Source: Strobilurus pachycystidiatus (taxonomy: Eukaryota > Basidiomycota > Agaricomycetes > Agaricales > Physalacriaceae). From it: a DNA stretch of 64,000 bases. Shown one piece after another: positions 47,391 to 60,200 of this stretch. Every line of letters begins with the position of its first letter. Positions within the stretch are counted from its first letter, which is position 1. The notes beneath the pieces are model-generated. The model did not search any database. It saw only the letters and a list, made by a program, of their open reading frames with translations, and had not been told where the DNA came from. The translations under genes were made by a program, and so were the position numbers. Location of the stretch: the NCBI GenBank assembly GCA_019915135.1, contig JAHLMK010000008.1, positions 1 through 64,000 of the forward strand, in the 5' to 3' direction.

Positions 47391-49456
47391 GTGGGGAAGG
47401 CAAGGAAACGTATGCTCCGTCGGAAGAGGGCAATGAGGCTAAGGTTATTGCGCCAGAGGTCAGTCTATCTCATTGAGGACAGGAACCGCTGTGATGGATC
47501 CAACAAGGTCCCACCCGACGAAGACATGGGGTTGAGGAATGACCGCAAAATTGCATCGGAGGGCAAAAGTAAAGTGGGTGTCGACGCGGATAACGAACCA
47601 TAATGTTTGACGCTTTCTTGGCAGAGTGTATGGCACAATCTGGGACTTATGGCAAGGACGTCGAAAAACTTGCATGACTGGAAGGCCGCCCTCAGAGATC
47701 ACCCAGACTGGAACGACATGATATCGAAAAGCTGCACGCTCCAAAACTTCGCTGTGATGAAGGCATTAGCTGAATTGGGGGACTACGAAGTCTGGGCGGA
47801 AACCCTCGCCCGAGAAGAGGAAGCTTGGCTGGTAAGACTGGACGGCGCAGAATCTGTTCATGGGTTGCTCGTGGACATCTTGTCGTTGATGCGCCAAATG
47901 CTGGCGGACGTATGGGGGAAGGTCGACAACGGGAACTATCATGATTGCTCAAAGGTGCGGGCATGGCGCGCCTTGCAGAGCTTTATGGAAGGAGAAATAC
48001 GGTTGGAGGCGGGAACGAGAGTGGGCCGACCGAACAGCGTCTTTGGCAATGAATGGAGGCTGAGGATGAAACCAGTCTACGAAAGGGCCTGTATGTTACC
48101 TGACATACAGGCTGACAAGCGTTTGACTCAGTGGTTGAAAAGGTACGCTGAAGAGGACTGGGTGCCTGTGATAAGCGGGGTGCCGCTTGACGCCTCGTGT
48201 TTTGTGCCCGTGCCTCATCTCTTCCGGGTTCTACTCGGATGGTCACCTTTGGCGAAGACGGATGGTGCCAATGTCTGGACAACATTGGTACGTGACGCTG
48301 CCAACAGACAGAGCGTAAAACTAACGATTCGAAACGAAAAAAAAAAAAAAAAAAAAAGATCGCCGGCCACATGCACTGGCAGGGTATGGGCGAAGTTGAC
48401 TTGCCCGCTAGTTGGTTCCGCGCGCGTAGCTCCAAGAGGCGTGCAAGCGAAGTTGGAGGGGGCTTGGGACTGGTGTTGGTGAAGCATCTGCATGGTGCCT
48501 ACGAGCTGGGCCAACAGTACGTTCAAAGTCGCGTACACGATACAGCGGAGCTCCTAGGCGCCTGGAGGAGTAGACAGCGCCTTGCGGCTTTGCTCGACGT
48601 GGACACGGAGACATTAGAGGCCATGTGTGAAGCAATGTTGCCGTCAATGGAGCACCGCGGTGAGTGTGGGGTTGCCCGTCATGTGGTGGCCACTGACATG
48701 AACACAGATGGGGACGAGCCAAGCGAGCGCCCGGATGACATCGGACCCGCTGCTTGGCAGGTGGTGCAACTGGCTTTGGCGGCGTACAGGGAGTGCCCGC
48801 GGTATGGCAAGCAGCGCGCGGAAACTGGGATGATTTTGAAGCTGTTATTCTTGGCGCACTTGCACACCACATTGGTCGTGCCCATGTGTCAAATGTTTCC
48901 AATGGTAGGCCATATGGTGCGAGACATCCACAGAGTCGCCACGTTGGGGGAAGGGGTCGAATGTAACGCCTGGTACGAGATAAAGTGGCAAACGGACAAG
49001 CCCACGTCCCCACTAAGCTGGTGGAGGCAGTGGCAGGACATAGAGAGGGATATAGCGGCTGTTTCGATTGTGAAACATCATGTTGACTATATCGTTTGGT
49101 TGCAGCGACGTCTGGGTAACGGCGTGTTGCACGATTGGAATGGAAGCGGGTTCATCATAGATGATTGGACGTTGGAAAGGACGAAGGAGCTCTGTCTGGT
49201 AAGCGGTTGACTGCCCGCAACAAAGGGCTAACTGTTCTTCTAGTTGCAACTGGTTACGTGTGTAAGGCATGCGGCGATGAAGGAGGGAATCACGGGTGAT
49301 GTCGCCGCGTATGGTGTGAAAGAGGTGGAGGGGTGGCTGGAGTCTCGAAGGTTAAGTGTCAGATGGCCTCGTGTTGGAACAGAGGAAGCGTGGTTACAGT
49401 ACTTGGACGGCGTCAAAGCGAGGGCAAGTAGTGGGCAGGAGTTGGATGGAGTGTAA
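47391..49456 (+). CDS. Unknown protein, tandem paralogue 1
   Basis: No known family recognised. The N-terminal exon(s) before 47630 are uncertain. A large exon (about 47630-48290) has LHDWKAALRDHPDWNDMI and AVMKALAELGDYEVWAETL. A ~90-bp intron with a 22-A run is followed by VLVKHLHGAYELGQQYV. After a GTGAGT...ACACAG intron comes VVQLALAAYRECPRYGK with LLFLAHLHTTLVVPMCQM, and a last exon (from about 49246) ends at 49456 with YGVKEVEGWLESRRLSVRWP. It is aligned by motif order and intron position with the next gene. No transmembrane segment or catalytic motif is visible. Confidence 0.6.
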
Positions 49457-49557
49457 TTGGTACCATCACGTGTCTAGTGATTTGCCTGGCAACTGTGTGT
49501 TCCCACGTTATACGGCACTGCTTGTCCCCAGTACCACTTGCAGGCCCCAAACCAAAA

Positions 49558-51851
49558 ATGGACGATTGCACTAGTGCGCCCGGGGCCACGGGAAGCCCTG
49601 CGGGGAGGGTACAGGGGGAGAACGAGGGGTCAAGAGAGGAAAGCGTTACCGTCTCGCCTGGTGATGGGCGGAATGAGAGCCCAGAGGCCAGCGAGTCTTA
49701 TGAGGCGAGTGCGTTGGACTTACTCCGGGACGTACTGACGAAGGGTCAGGGAAATCGCGAAAAGAGGACGCGGGGTGAAGAAACCACGGTATCCCAAGGG
49801 GCGTATAAGAAAAGGCGCGGTGAGCAGTGCGCGGTGGGTGAAACGGTGCGGCCCGTTGTCAAGTTGTTAATTTCATGCATAGGACGCGCTCCCTTGTGAT
49901 AAAAAGGTGAACGTGCTAGAAGACCAGGCAGGCAAGCGTCGAGACTGACTTTTTCGCACAAAGACAGATTTTGATGCCCTTTTCTTGCTTTTGGAGTCGT
50001 CGGGTGATCAAGTTTCTCTGAATGAGAGGTTGTCAGACGACCCCATTTGGGCCAGTTCCCTGAGGAAGTCTTCCCCAATGAGGAGTTACTCTTTATTGAG
50101 GTCTCTGAAAAACCTCTTGGCCTGCAGACCTTGGCGGGAGACATTGCGATACAGCATGTCCTCTTTGGTCCGGCTGTTGGAAGGATGCCATCTGGGTGTG
50201 GATGTGTTGATCGCGATGTTCAGCGTTTTGGAGTGGTTCATGACGACGATGTGGCGCGGGGGTCCGGCCAGTGGAGCGGGCGGTTTGGTAGAAAGCGAGA
50301 GGGACGACACGGTGCAGACGGCAGCATGGGCAGCCTGCGGAGCGATTTTTCACGACCGGTTATCTGGAACGCAGGATGAACGGCGGTGCTTGAGGGTCGC
50401 CGGCGACGCCGAGTGGGACAGGAAGCTCGGTGAGATTTATTCCGCCGTGGTGAACGACGAGGACGTCCAAAAGGACTTTGACCTGCAAAGCTGGTTGTCT
50501 CTCCTCAAAGACGACAAGGACGGGCAGTGGCTGCCAGCAAAGTTCCCTCTTGCAATGGGCCAGCTATCCATGTTACCCATACCGTACACATTAGTGGCGT
50601 GGACTTTGAGTGCGCCAGCGGTAAGCACAGCGTGTGCGACTGTGTGGGTGCGATTAGTGAGTGGCATAACCCTCGCAGAGGAGTGAAGCTGATGTCTGCT
50701 ACTAGGTATTTGGTCTAGTCGATTGGAGGGCACTGCGACCCATAGGCGGTGGGATTGATGTGGTCAACGGGCTGTCTGGAGGGGACGAGGACGCGGCCGT
50801 TGCGTTGCGGGTATGCTTTGGGGCTTGCTTGATCAAGAACCTCACCGGCGCCTATGAGGTCGGCCTGAGATACCTGGCGGCCCGCGGGGTTCTAAAATGG
50901 AATAACGTCGGCAGCCATTGGAACCGACGGGATGTCGCAGACCTTTTGGGAATGAGCGAGGAGGTGTTGGAGGAGGTGACAAACACGGCCTTGACGGCAA
51001 TTAAGGGACACGGTGCGCTACATTTGTGCGGACTTTTGGGTGTGTTGTGCTGAGTTCATCTTAGGGGGTGAGTGGGCAACGGCTGACTCTTACGATCCAA
51101 ACGTGAGTCACGTCCTTGGGTTGGCTTTGGCTGCGTATAGAGAACGGCCGGAACGCAACGGGGAGAGCATCTGTGTGCAAGACGTCCACACACTACTGGT
51201 GTTAGCCAATCTTCACGATGAGGTTTGGGTACCGATGATGCGAATGTGCCCTGAGGCGGCAGGTTTGCTGCAAGATATGAGGCGTACTTTGGATGTGATG
51301 GTGGGCCCGCCCGAGGGCAACCGGTGGGTGGATGGAGGCACCACCGGCAATTCGGTGACCCTCGCGGCCAGGATTGCTCAGTTGAGGTTGGACAGGGTGG
51401 TCGCACAGCGCGTGGACTGTGTGTCGAGGCTGTTGGAGGCGTGCAGGAGGGAAATGTACACGGAAATGACGGAGGAAGAAGGAAGAAAAGTGACACGCGA
51501 GGGCTTTTTGACCAAGGATTCCATCTTGGCTACAAAGACATTGCTCCTGGTGTGTGTAATGAGGCCTGCCGTCGAGTGAATACTGATTGATATTAGAACT
51601 TGTGCTTGCCGGCGATGAAAAAGTCGGTTTTGTTAAGTGATTCGTCCCAGGAAGTTATGGATGTAACACTGGCGGATGTTGAGAGATGGATGAAGGAACG
51701 AGGGCTGTGGCCTGATTGGCCAGGTGGGAAAGAGGAGATTTGGGCAGACAGATACTTTGAGGAAGTCGGAAATTTGTTGAAGAGTGACCGACCAGGTAGG
51801 TTCAATGAGTTGTTGCTCAAAGTTGCCGTGCCGTCTGTTCCAGGCTTTTAG
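49558..51851 (+). CDS. Unknown protein, tandem paralogue 2
   Basis: Paralogue of 47391-49456 on the same strand, about 100 bp downstream. It starts with a hydrophilic, basic N-terminus (MDDCTSAPGATGSP; EKRTRGEETTVSQGAYKKRR), then a helical region from about 49980 (ALFLLLESSGDQVSLNER). Later exons hold ACLIKNLTGAYEVGLRYL, HVLGLALAAYRERPERN with VLANLHDEVWVPMMRM, and a final exon from 51597 with ADVERWMKERGLWPDWP, ending at 51851. Introns at about 50622-50704, 51016-51067 and 51550-51596 match the sister gene. The 5' junctions near 49850-49970 are uncertain. Function unknown. Confidence 0.6.
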
Positions 51852-53540
51852 ATCGACGGCAGCTGGTCGTTATACATAAATGTAGGAGTGTTGCGGCACC
51901 CCAACGGTGCGGCTGCGTACATGGCAGCACAGTGTGAAACGCCTTGGATATTATGGATTTTCCCTACGGGGTGGGTAATGTAACGCATGCCGTACATGAT
52001 AACTGTTCCTCCAGTGACACGAACTGATTGAGGTCAACATAGAGGTCTTGGAAATATTATGTTAGAGTAAGGGGTAGGTGATTGTCAACTCGTTGGGCGG
52101 TATGTCCCCCGAGGCTGTCTGCACAGCCAAGAGCGCATTGGCAGCATCAACCTCTTGGACCAGGGGCACCATAGGGTCCTGAACCTTCTGCTGTGAGCTC
52201 CTCCCTCTCTTCGATATAAGCTGGGCAAGGACTAGCCGGGGAAGTTGCCACACGTCGAGTTCCCGTAGCCTAAGCGTAATTTACCGAGCATGAAGCTGGG
52301 GAGCGTTATACTCTAGTCCCTCGGCAACTTGATGAGGGCCCGGTCGGGCGTAAGACTCGCGGAGAATATTGTGTAAGTACAACCCTGGGCACAGCCTTCT
52401 GTGCGGGCCAATGCGGGAAAAAAGGCAGTGGCTGCTTCAAAGTCGATTAGCCATACTCGTGGATGTGCGGCCAAAAGAGGTAGCGCCTAGCAAAATCTCT
52501 CGGCATACGAAGTTGTACGAGGACGCGTCCTAAGGAGATGGTGGGTATATTGAGCGTGGTCACTGGGCCAGGGGACACGATGACTGGCACTCTTAGTGGG
52601 CAAAGAGACAGGTGCCTGGGACAACATCAATATGAAGTGGTCGAAATTACCAGACTAGCCTCTGCGGTATCAAATCCAGTTGATCACCTAGGGACCAGGA
52701 CGACGGATCCTATGTTGGGGCCATAGAGCACCCCTCATGGAAAATGTACTCCGCATTGGAACGTCACCCATTATGGTATTGTCGATGCGAATTTCCTTTC
52801 CAATGGGGAGAACATGGCTCTCCTCTTGGAGAAGGACAGCCCGAATAGAGCTTGTTGTGAGGCTTGGAGGCCTGTCTTGCAATCTTTGCAACGGCATGGA
52901 CTTTGCACACAAAGTCCACATCGCTCGTGTGCCGGGCGGCGCGGAGGAGCAAACTGTTGAGACGTATTGAGATGAAATAACGGGAAGAAAACGAAGGGCT
53001 CATACTTTGTAGTGCCAAATTGGTGTGTGGGCATCTCGCCCAGGTATTGGCGCGTACAGGCTCCCTGTATGCAGGTAGCCGTTATCAAGTGGGCCGTTGG
53101 GGCGCCGAAATTCCATGTTTCCGAGGTTAGCCAAGATTCGAGGCCGTGTTCACGGGGCGCACCGCTGGGTTGAACCCACAGCACTTGCCCCATCAAGAGG
53201 CGCAGACGCCGGTCCTTAGGCGTGAAGGGCTTCTGGGTGTTGCGTGGATTTCATGGTCGTCGCAATTGGGAGTCTTTACCTTGGTTTCTCGTCGCCAGCA
53301 TGTGGTCTGAGAACATGCCTTCCTATCAATGGCATCACGAGAGCGAACGTGGTAATTATGGTTTGGGTGTCGCTGCTTGGCAAACCTGGCGATTGAGTGA
53401 CACTGTGTGCAAGAGCGCCAATATGTGAGTTGGAAGTGAATTGGCGGTTTTCTGAGGCGGAAAACATAGACATCAAGCTTGCGGTTGCGGGAAGAATGGC
53501 GCTTGCCGAGTGTGAGTCCATGCAATGAGTGAAGGCGCCA
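51852..53540. other. Intergenic, nothing recognised
   Basis: Short frames only. Composition changes near 53500, where the first degenerate minisatellite units appear. Confidence 0.55.
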
Positions 53541-56500
53541 TCCGCTGTGTTGCGAGTGAGAGGGCAGTTTGGGACGCTGATTATGAAAGCACCAGTCGGT
53601 GCGTTGCAGGTGAATGAGCGCTTAGTTCCGTGTGTGAATCCTGGCCGTGAGTGGGAGCGGCAGAATGTGTGTTGCGAATGTTATAGCCGTTTGTGGGGCT
53701 GAGTGGAAAAGCGCCAACTTGTGTGTTGTGTATTGCGTGGGTAAGGAAGCGCCAAGCTCTATGTTGCGGAAGGAAGGGCACTTTGCAGGTGTCATGTCGG
53801 CCATAAGTGAAAGCGCCATTTTCTGTACATGTTGCGGAGAAAATGGCGGTGTTATGAGGCCGAGTGCGAGAGCGCCAATCTATCTATGCATTGCGTGTGA
53901 TTTGGCGGTTGTGTGGGGCTGAGAGAAAGAGCACCGATCTTTGTGTTGCGAGTGGATTGGCCAGTGTCATGTGAGGCTAAGGCAAAAGACCAGTCTGTGT
54001 GTTACGGATAAAAAGTTTGTGAAGCTGAGAGCACAAGCACCAAGCTGTGTGTCGCGGATGGAATAGCTAGGAAGTCTATGCCATTAGTGTAAGCTCTGTG
54101 CCGTGTGGCGAGTGGAATGGTGGTTTGTGGGGCTGGTTAGGGAAGCTGCGATCGCCATGTTGCGGATGGAATGGCGCTGTCTGATTGTGAGTCCTTGCAT
54201 TGAGTGAGAGCGCAGTCCGCGGTGTGGCTTGTGAAGTGCAGTGTTGTGAGCCTAATAACAAGAGCGCCAAAGTCTGTGTTGCTAATGGAATGGCGCTTTC
54301 CTATTGGAAGTCCATGCCATGAGGGAAGCCGCCATCCAATGTGTTGCGAGTGACCCGGCGGTTGTGTGATGCTGGGTGCAAGAGCGCCAAGCTGTGTGTT
54401 GCGAGTGACTTAGCAGTTCTTGGGGCCGTACTGCATATGCGCCAATCCCTGTGTTGCCGATGACTTGGCGCTTTGTGAGGCTGAGGGCGGTAACGCCATT
54501 CCCTGTGTTGCGCGTGAAATGGCCCTCTTGTGAAGCAGAGGGCAAAAGCCACTATGTGTGTGTTGCGTGTGAGATGGCGGTTTTGTGGGGCGGTCTTCAT
54601 AAACGCAATTCCCTACCTTGCGAGTGAGGTGGAGGTTTTGTGAAGCTGAGTGGAAAAGCACCAATGGTTGTGTTAGGGATGGATTGGCGCCATCCGCTGT
54701 GTTGCGAGCAGTATGGCGGTTTTGGGAGGCAGGAGGTGGGTCCATGCCATTAGTGAGAGCACCATCCTCTCTGTCGCGAGGGAAATGGCCGTTGGTGGAA
54801 CTGAGTGAGCCACCACTCTTATGTTGCGGAAGGAATGGTGCTTTCCGAGTGTGAGTCCAGGCCATATGTGAAAGCGCCATCCCCTGTGTTGCAAGTAAAA
54901 TGGGGGTTGTGTGGGGCTGAGAGCAAAGCGCCATTCTCTGTGTTGCGAATGAAATGGCGGGTGTGTGACGCTGAGAGGAAAACCGCCATCCTCTGTGTTG
55001 CGAGTGAAATGGCGGTTCTGTGAAGCTGGGAGCAAAACCACCATTCTTGGTGTTGCGGAGGGTATGGTGCTTTCCGAGTGTGAGTCCAGGCCATATGTGA
55101 AGGGGCCATCCTCTGTGTTGCGAGTGAAATGGCGGTTGTGTGAGGCTGAGAGCAAAAGTGCCATTCTCTGTGTTGCGAATGAAATGGCGGTTGTGTGAGG
55201 CTGAGGGCAAAAGCGCCATCCCCTGTATTGCGAGTGAAATGGCGGTTCTGTGAAGCTGGGAGCAAGCAAACCCACCATCCTCTGTGTTGCGAGGGAAATG
55301 GCGGTTCTGTGAGGCTGAGGGAAAAAGCGCCATCCTCTGTGTTGCGAATGAAATGGCGGTTGTGTGAGGCTGAGGGCAAAAGCGCCATCCCCTGTGTTGC
55401 GAGGGAAATGGCGGTTCTGTGAAGCTGGGAGCAAGACCACCATCGTCTGTGTTGCGAGTGAAATGGCGGTTCTGTGAGGGTGAGAGGAAAACTGCCATTC
55501 TGTGTGTTGCGAGTGAAATGGCGGTTCTGTGAAGCTGGGACCAAAACCACCATCCTCTGTGTTGCGAGGGAAATGGCGGTTCTGTGAGGCTGAGAGAAAA
55601 ACCGCCATCCTCTGTGTTGCGAGTGAAATGGCAGTTTTGTGGGCTGAGTGGGAAAGCACCATTCTGTGTGTTGCGGATGATTACGGTGCTTTCCGTGTGT
55701 GGATCCAGGCCATATGTGGAAGCGCCATCCTCTGTGTTGCGAGGGAATTGGCGGTTCTGTGAGGCTGAGAGGAAAACCGCCATCCGCTGTGTTGCGAGTG
55801 AAATGGCGGTTGTGTGAGGCTGGAAGCAAAAGCGCCATCCTCTGTGTTGCGAGTGAAAGGGCGGTTTTGTGGGCTGAGTGGGAAAGCACCATTCTGTGTG
55901 TTGCGGATGTAATGGTGCTTTCCGTGTGTGGATCCAGGCCATATGTGGAAGCGCCATCCTCTGTGTTGCGAGGGAATTGGCGGTTCTGTGAGGCTGAGAG
56001 GAAAACCGCCATCCGCTGTGTTGCGAGTGAAATGGCGGTTGTGTGAGGCTGGAAGCAAAAGCGCCATCCTCTGTGTTGCGGGGGAAATGGCGGTTCTGTG
56101 TGGCTGAGAGGAAAACCGCCATCCTCTGTGTTGCGTGTGAAATGGCGGTTTTGTGGGCTGAGTGGGAAGGCACCATTCTGTGTGTTGCAGATGTAATGGT
56201 GCTTTCCGTGTGTGAGTCCAGGCCATATGTGAAAGCGCCATCCTCTGTGTTGCGAGGGAATTGGCGGTTCTGTGAGGCTGAGAGGAAAACCGCCATCCGC
56301 TGTGTTGCGAGTGAAATGACGGTTGTGTGAGGCTGAGAGCAAGAGCGCCATCCCCTGTGTTCCGAGTGAAATGGCGGTTGTGTGAGGCTGACGGCAAAAG
56401 CGCCATCCAGGGGATTGCGCGTGGAATGGCGGTTCTGTGAGGCTGAGGGCAAAAGCGCCATCCTCTGTGTTGCGAGTGAAATGGCGGTTGTGTGAGGCTG

Positions 56501-57230
56501 ACGGCAAAAGCGCCATCCAGGGGATTGCGCGTGGAATGGCGGTTCTGTGAGGCTGAGGGCAAAAGCGCCATCCTCTGTGTTGCGGGGGAAATGGCGGTTC
56601 TGTGTGGCTGAGAGGAAAACCGCCATCCTCTGTGTTGCGTGTGAAATGGCGGTTTTGTGGGCTGAGTGGGAAGGCACCATTCTGTGTGTTGCAGATGTAA
56701 TGGTGCTTTCCGTGTGTGAGTCCAGGCCATATGTGAAAGCGCCATCCTCTGTGTTGCGAGGGAATTGGCGGTTCTGTGATGCTGAGAGGAAAACCGCCAT
56801 CCGCTGTGTTGCGAGTGAAATGACGGTTGTGTGAGGCTGAGAGCAAGAGCGCCATCCCCTGTGTTCCGAGTGAAATGGCGGTTGTGTGAGGCTGACGGCA
56901 AAAGCGCCATCCAGGGGATTGCGCGTGGAATGGCGGTTCTGTGAGGCTGAGGGCAAAACCGCCATCCTCTGTGTTGCGTGTGAAATGGCGGTTTTGTGGG
57001 CTGAGTGGGAAAGCACCATTCTGTGTGTTGCAGATGTAATGGTGCTTTCCGTGTGTGAGTCCAGGCCATATGTGAAAGCGCCATCCTCTGTGTTGCGAGG
57101 GAATTGGCGGTTCTGTGAGGCTGAGAGGAAAACCGCCATCCGCTGTGTTGCGAGTGGAATGGCGGTTGTGTGAGGCTGAGAGGAAAAGCACCATTCTCTG
57201 TGTTGTAGATGAAATGGCGGTTTCCAAAAT
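53540..57230. repeat. 57-bp-period minisatellite array (about 3.7 kb)
   Basis: The recurring core is TGTGTTGCGAGTGAAATGGC followed by GGTTCTGTGAGGCTGAG and AGGAAAACCGCCATCC. Spacing is mostly 57 bp. Many units contain ATGGCGGTT and its inverse AACCGCCAT, so each can fold into a small hairpin. A distinct variant unit containing GTGAGTCCAGGCCATATGTG recurs every ~230-500 bp, giving a higher-order pattern. Units are degenerate at the left (53.5-54.8 kb) and nearly uniform at the right. Because the period is a multiple of three, long frames (1005, 802 and 559 codons on the minus strand) stay open without being genes. Confidence 0.9.
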
Positions 57231-60200
57231 CCTTCCAAAACAAAATTTTGGTTTGAATTGGAGCCCTCCACTTCCGTTTCAAGAGGGATAGGTGAACTGA
57301 GTACGGAACGTGGGTTCCGAGATGATCTGATGAGCCTCGTCGCACATCCAGACCCTCCACCTTTCCTGAATCCGGTTGACAAAGCTAATAACCCGTTAAT
57401 AACGATGCGACATTGAAAGATAAACAAAAGATCTCACGTTGACCACTTTGAGCTCGCAAACGTCTCCAGAGGAACAAACCAGAGTGCGGTTTTATCGTGG
57501 ACTGGCTTCCAGTTGGTAATGATGCTGGACGACAGTGTCTGTGCTGGTATGCCTTTAGAGGTAGCGCGACGGTACTGCTCTTCAAGCAGCGACTTGTTTG
57601 GAATGAGCACGATGATGACGCGCTCTTTGCGGTGGATCCAAGCGTAAATACTCCAAGCGAGTGATTTGCCGGCGCCGGTCGGTAAGATGGCAATAAAGTC
57701 CTGATGCTCACTGAGAACAAGAAGCACCAACAGATGTTGATATGGCGAACTCCAAGTGGCTTCGGGACCAAGCATATGTCGGAGACCAGCTACTGCATCA
57801 GCTTTGAGGTCGGGGCCAAAGTACTGACACAACTGAGCGGCTTCGTCCTCATTAAGAGCCTCACGACCATGAAGAGCAGTTGCCAAAGCCAACGTGATTT
57901 CGGCTCTTGTCCGAGGTTGAACAACCATGGGAACTGCGTGAGGTATCGTGTCGACGGCAGCAGCAGTGGGAGGATCATCGTTGTAGGACAAGTCCATGCC
58001 GAATAACTATAAGACAAAAGCGCAACATCAGTATCTGTTGTCATACTGCACAGCCACAAAAAAATTCAAGCAGAAATTTGGCCTGCATAGCCACGTGCAC
58101 AGCCACAAAAAATTCTGGCAGAAATTTGGCCTGCATAGCCACGTGCACAGCCACAAAAAAATTCTGGCAGAATTCTGACAGCCAATGACATAAGCGAGGA
58201 TGGCAACTTGGCTGATGTAAGCGGCAGTGCCACCCCCCATACACAAGAAGACACGACAAGAACTGAATTACGCACTGAATCATTCATAATCACATCTTCA
58301 TGGGCGTCGTTACTCGGTGCGGGTGGAGCGGGAACTGCCGGCAGAGAGGATAGACCGAGTCCACCATTTGCCAGATGCGCAGCGACCAGAGCTTCACTGA
58401 CATGAGTCTGAATGGTCTCTGAGAGACCCTCCAGTGCTTTCGCAATGCCGTCGTCCACCGCCGACTTGATTGTCGTCCTCATTGTAGCAAAGAAGGCAGC
58501 CTGATCAAAAAGTGGTGCAGCTGCAACACCAGGAGCGGGTGCCGGTGCTGCAGGGGCCGGATTAGCCAGATCAACCGGAGCACGAGCTTTGAGTCGAATG
58601 GGAAGAGCAACGGCCGGAACCTGACCAGGAATCAAATCCCAAACACTGTGCCAAGCGTCTGAGGCGACACTAAACTTTAGCAGCTGTTCAGAGCCCAACC
58701 CAGCTGTACCGGACTCTTCGATAGCATAAAACCGGGCACGAATATTGGCGGAATGACCGGCTTGCTCTGCAAAGGTGTCGTCTTGGCCCAAAACGCGCAT
58801 AAGTGCGTCTGTGCCAAAGAAGATGCGGGTGATTTCCACCGTATGCTGTCGCCAAGTATGGACACCGATGTCGTAGCCAAGATGAGTGGTGAAGCGCGAC
58901 TGGAAAAAGGCGCGGAATTGATCCGCGTCAAGACGCTTCTCACCCTTCATGAAGAGGTACGTGTCGTAACGCAACCCAACCTCCGGACCATAGAGCACTG
59001 TAGCCAAGCGAGATTCAGTGGGACGTATGTGGACAAGATAGGTGAGTAAGAGCAAGGCGAGCTCCGGCGGCAGCTTCATTGGAACAAAGCTTTCGTGACC
59101 CACTTGAGTCTCCGTCTTAGCACGACGGAGAGCCATCCATAGCTCTGCAAATCCAAGGAAAATCCCTCGACCACGTGTCGCGTTCTGAATGCGTACATCA
59201 GGGTACTGCCCACCACGAGTAAACTGACCAGCGAGTGTCACCGCTGCAAAGCCCAAACGCAGACCGATATCGTTGAGTTTGTTGTGGACTTCCTCGACAC
59301 CGGCAGGGGATACATGGGGCGCACCACCTGGAGCATTGAAGAACATGCGCTGATTGGGATCGTCCACCAACTTGTCAAACAGATCGTAGGTGGGAGAGAC
59401 TTCGTCGCCGGCTGAAAGGAAAGAGTAGCCCACTTCCTCCTCTGCCCATTGGTCCACCGTGTTCTTGGGGAACTTGGTAAACATCATGGCAGGATCAGGA
59501 AGAAGAGCAGCCATATCGGCCTTTATACCATCAAGGAGGGCACGGAATCGGGTGCGTAGGGTGGGAATGTGGATAGTGCTGTCGTTGTGTGTGAACGAGT
59601 TGCAATCATCGGACACCCGCGTGGTGGGAGGTTGAATCGACTCATGAGCCAGATAGGAACAGTAGCGCTGTAAGTCGCATACTGAATTCCACGAACTTGA
59701 GTTGTTGGGTGAAAAGATCGGCATGCCAATGCGTAACATGACACTGTTGACCCTACATTTAGTGGAGTGGACTTAAAATGAGTTATTGAAACATACTCGT
59801 AAAGACGCTCATCAGAGTCTGCCACCTCCCTCAATCCTTGGTAACACCAAGCCAGCCGCATGATATACTTCATATGCGCAAAAAGCCCCGTAGTGTTCTT
59901 AGGCTCCTTGTAGTTACCATCCTCGCGTAAGCAGGTTAACGCATAGTACGTCTCCAGGATATGGTCGAACTTGTTCTTAGGAGTCGTACGGCAGATGATG
60001 GGCCAGACGAGGTTATGCAAAGCTTCACGGGCAGCAGGCATGTTCACCGCTTTCCGATCCACATCTAAGAGTGCGAGGAGAGCTTCGGTGTGCTTCACAT
60101 CATCGGGATGCCTGGGTGCCACACCATGGACATCCTGTGCGAGCAGAGCAACTAGACGCGTAAGATCCAGCGCATAGTCCCCAACCTTCTCATCGGAAAG

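Noticed and set aside
53540..57230. CRISPR-like array
   Set aside because: Continuous eukaryotic minisatellite without unique spacers or cas genes.
54410..57427. 1005-codon open frame on the minus strand
   Set aside because: It is the translation of the 57-bp minisatellite. Other frames of the same stretch are also open for 559-802 codons, and its first part overlaps an intron and exon of the helicase-family gene in another frame.
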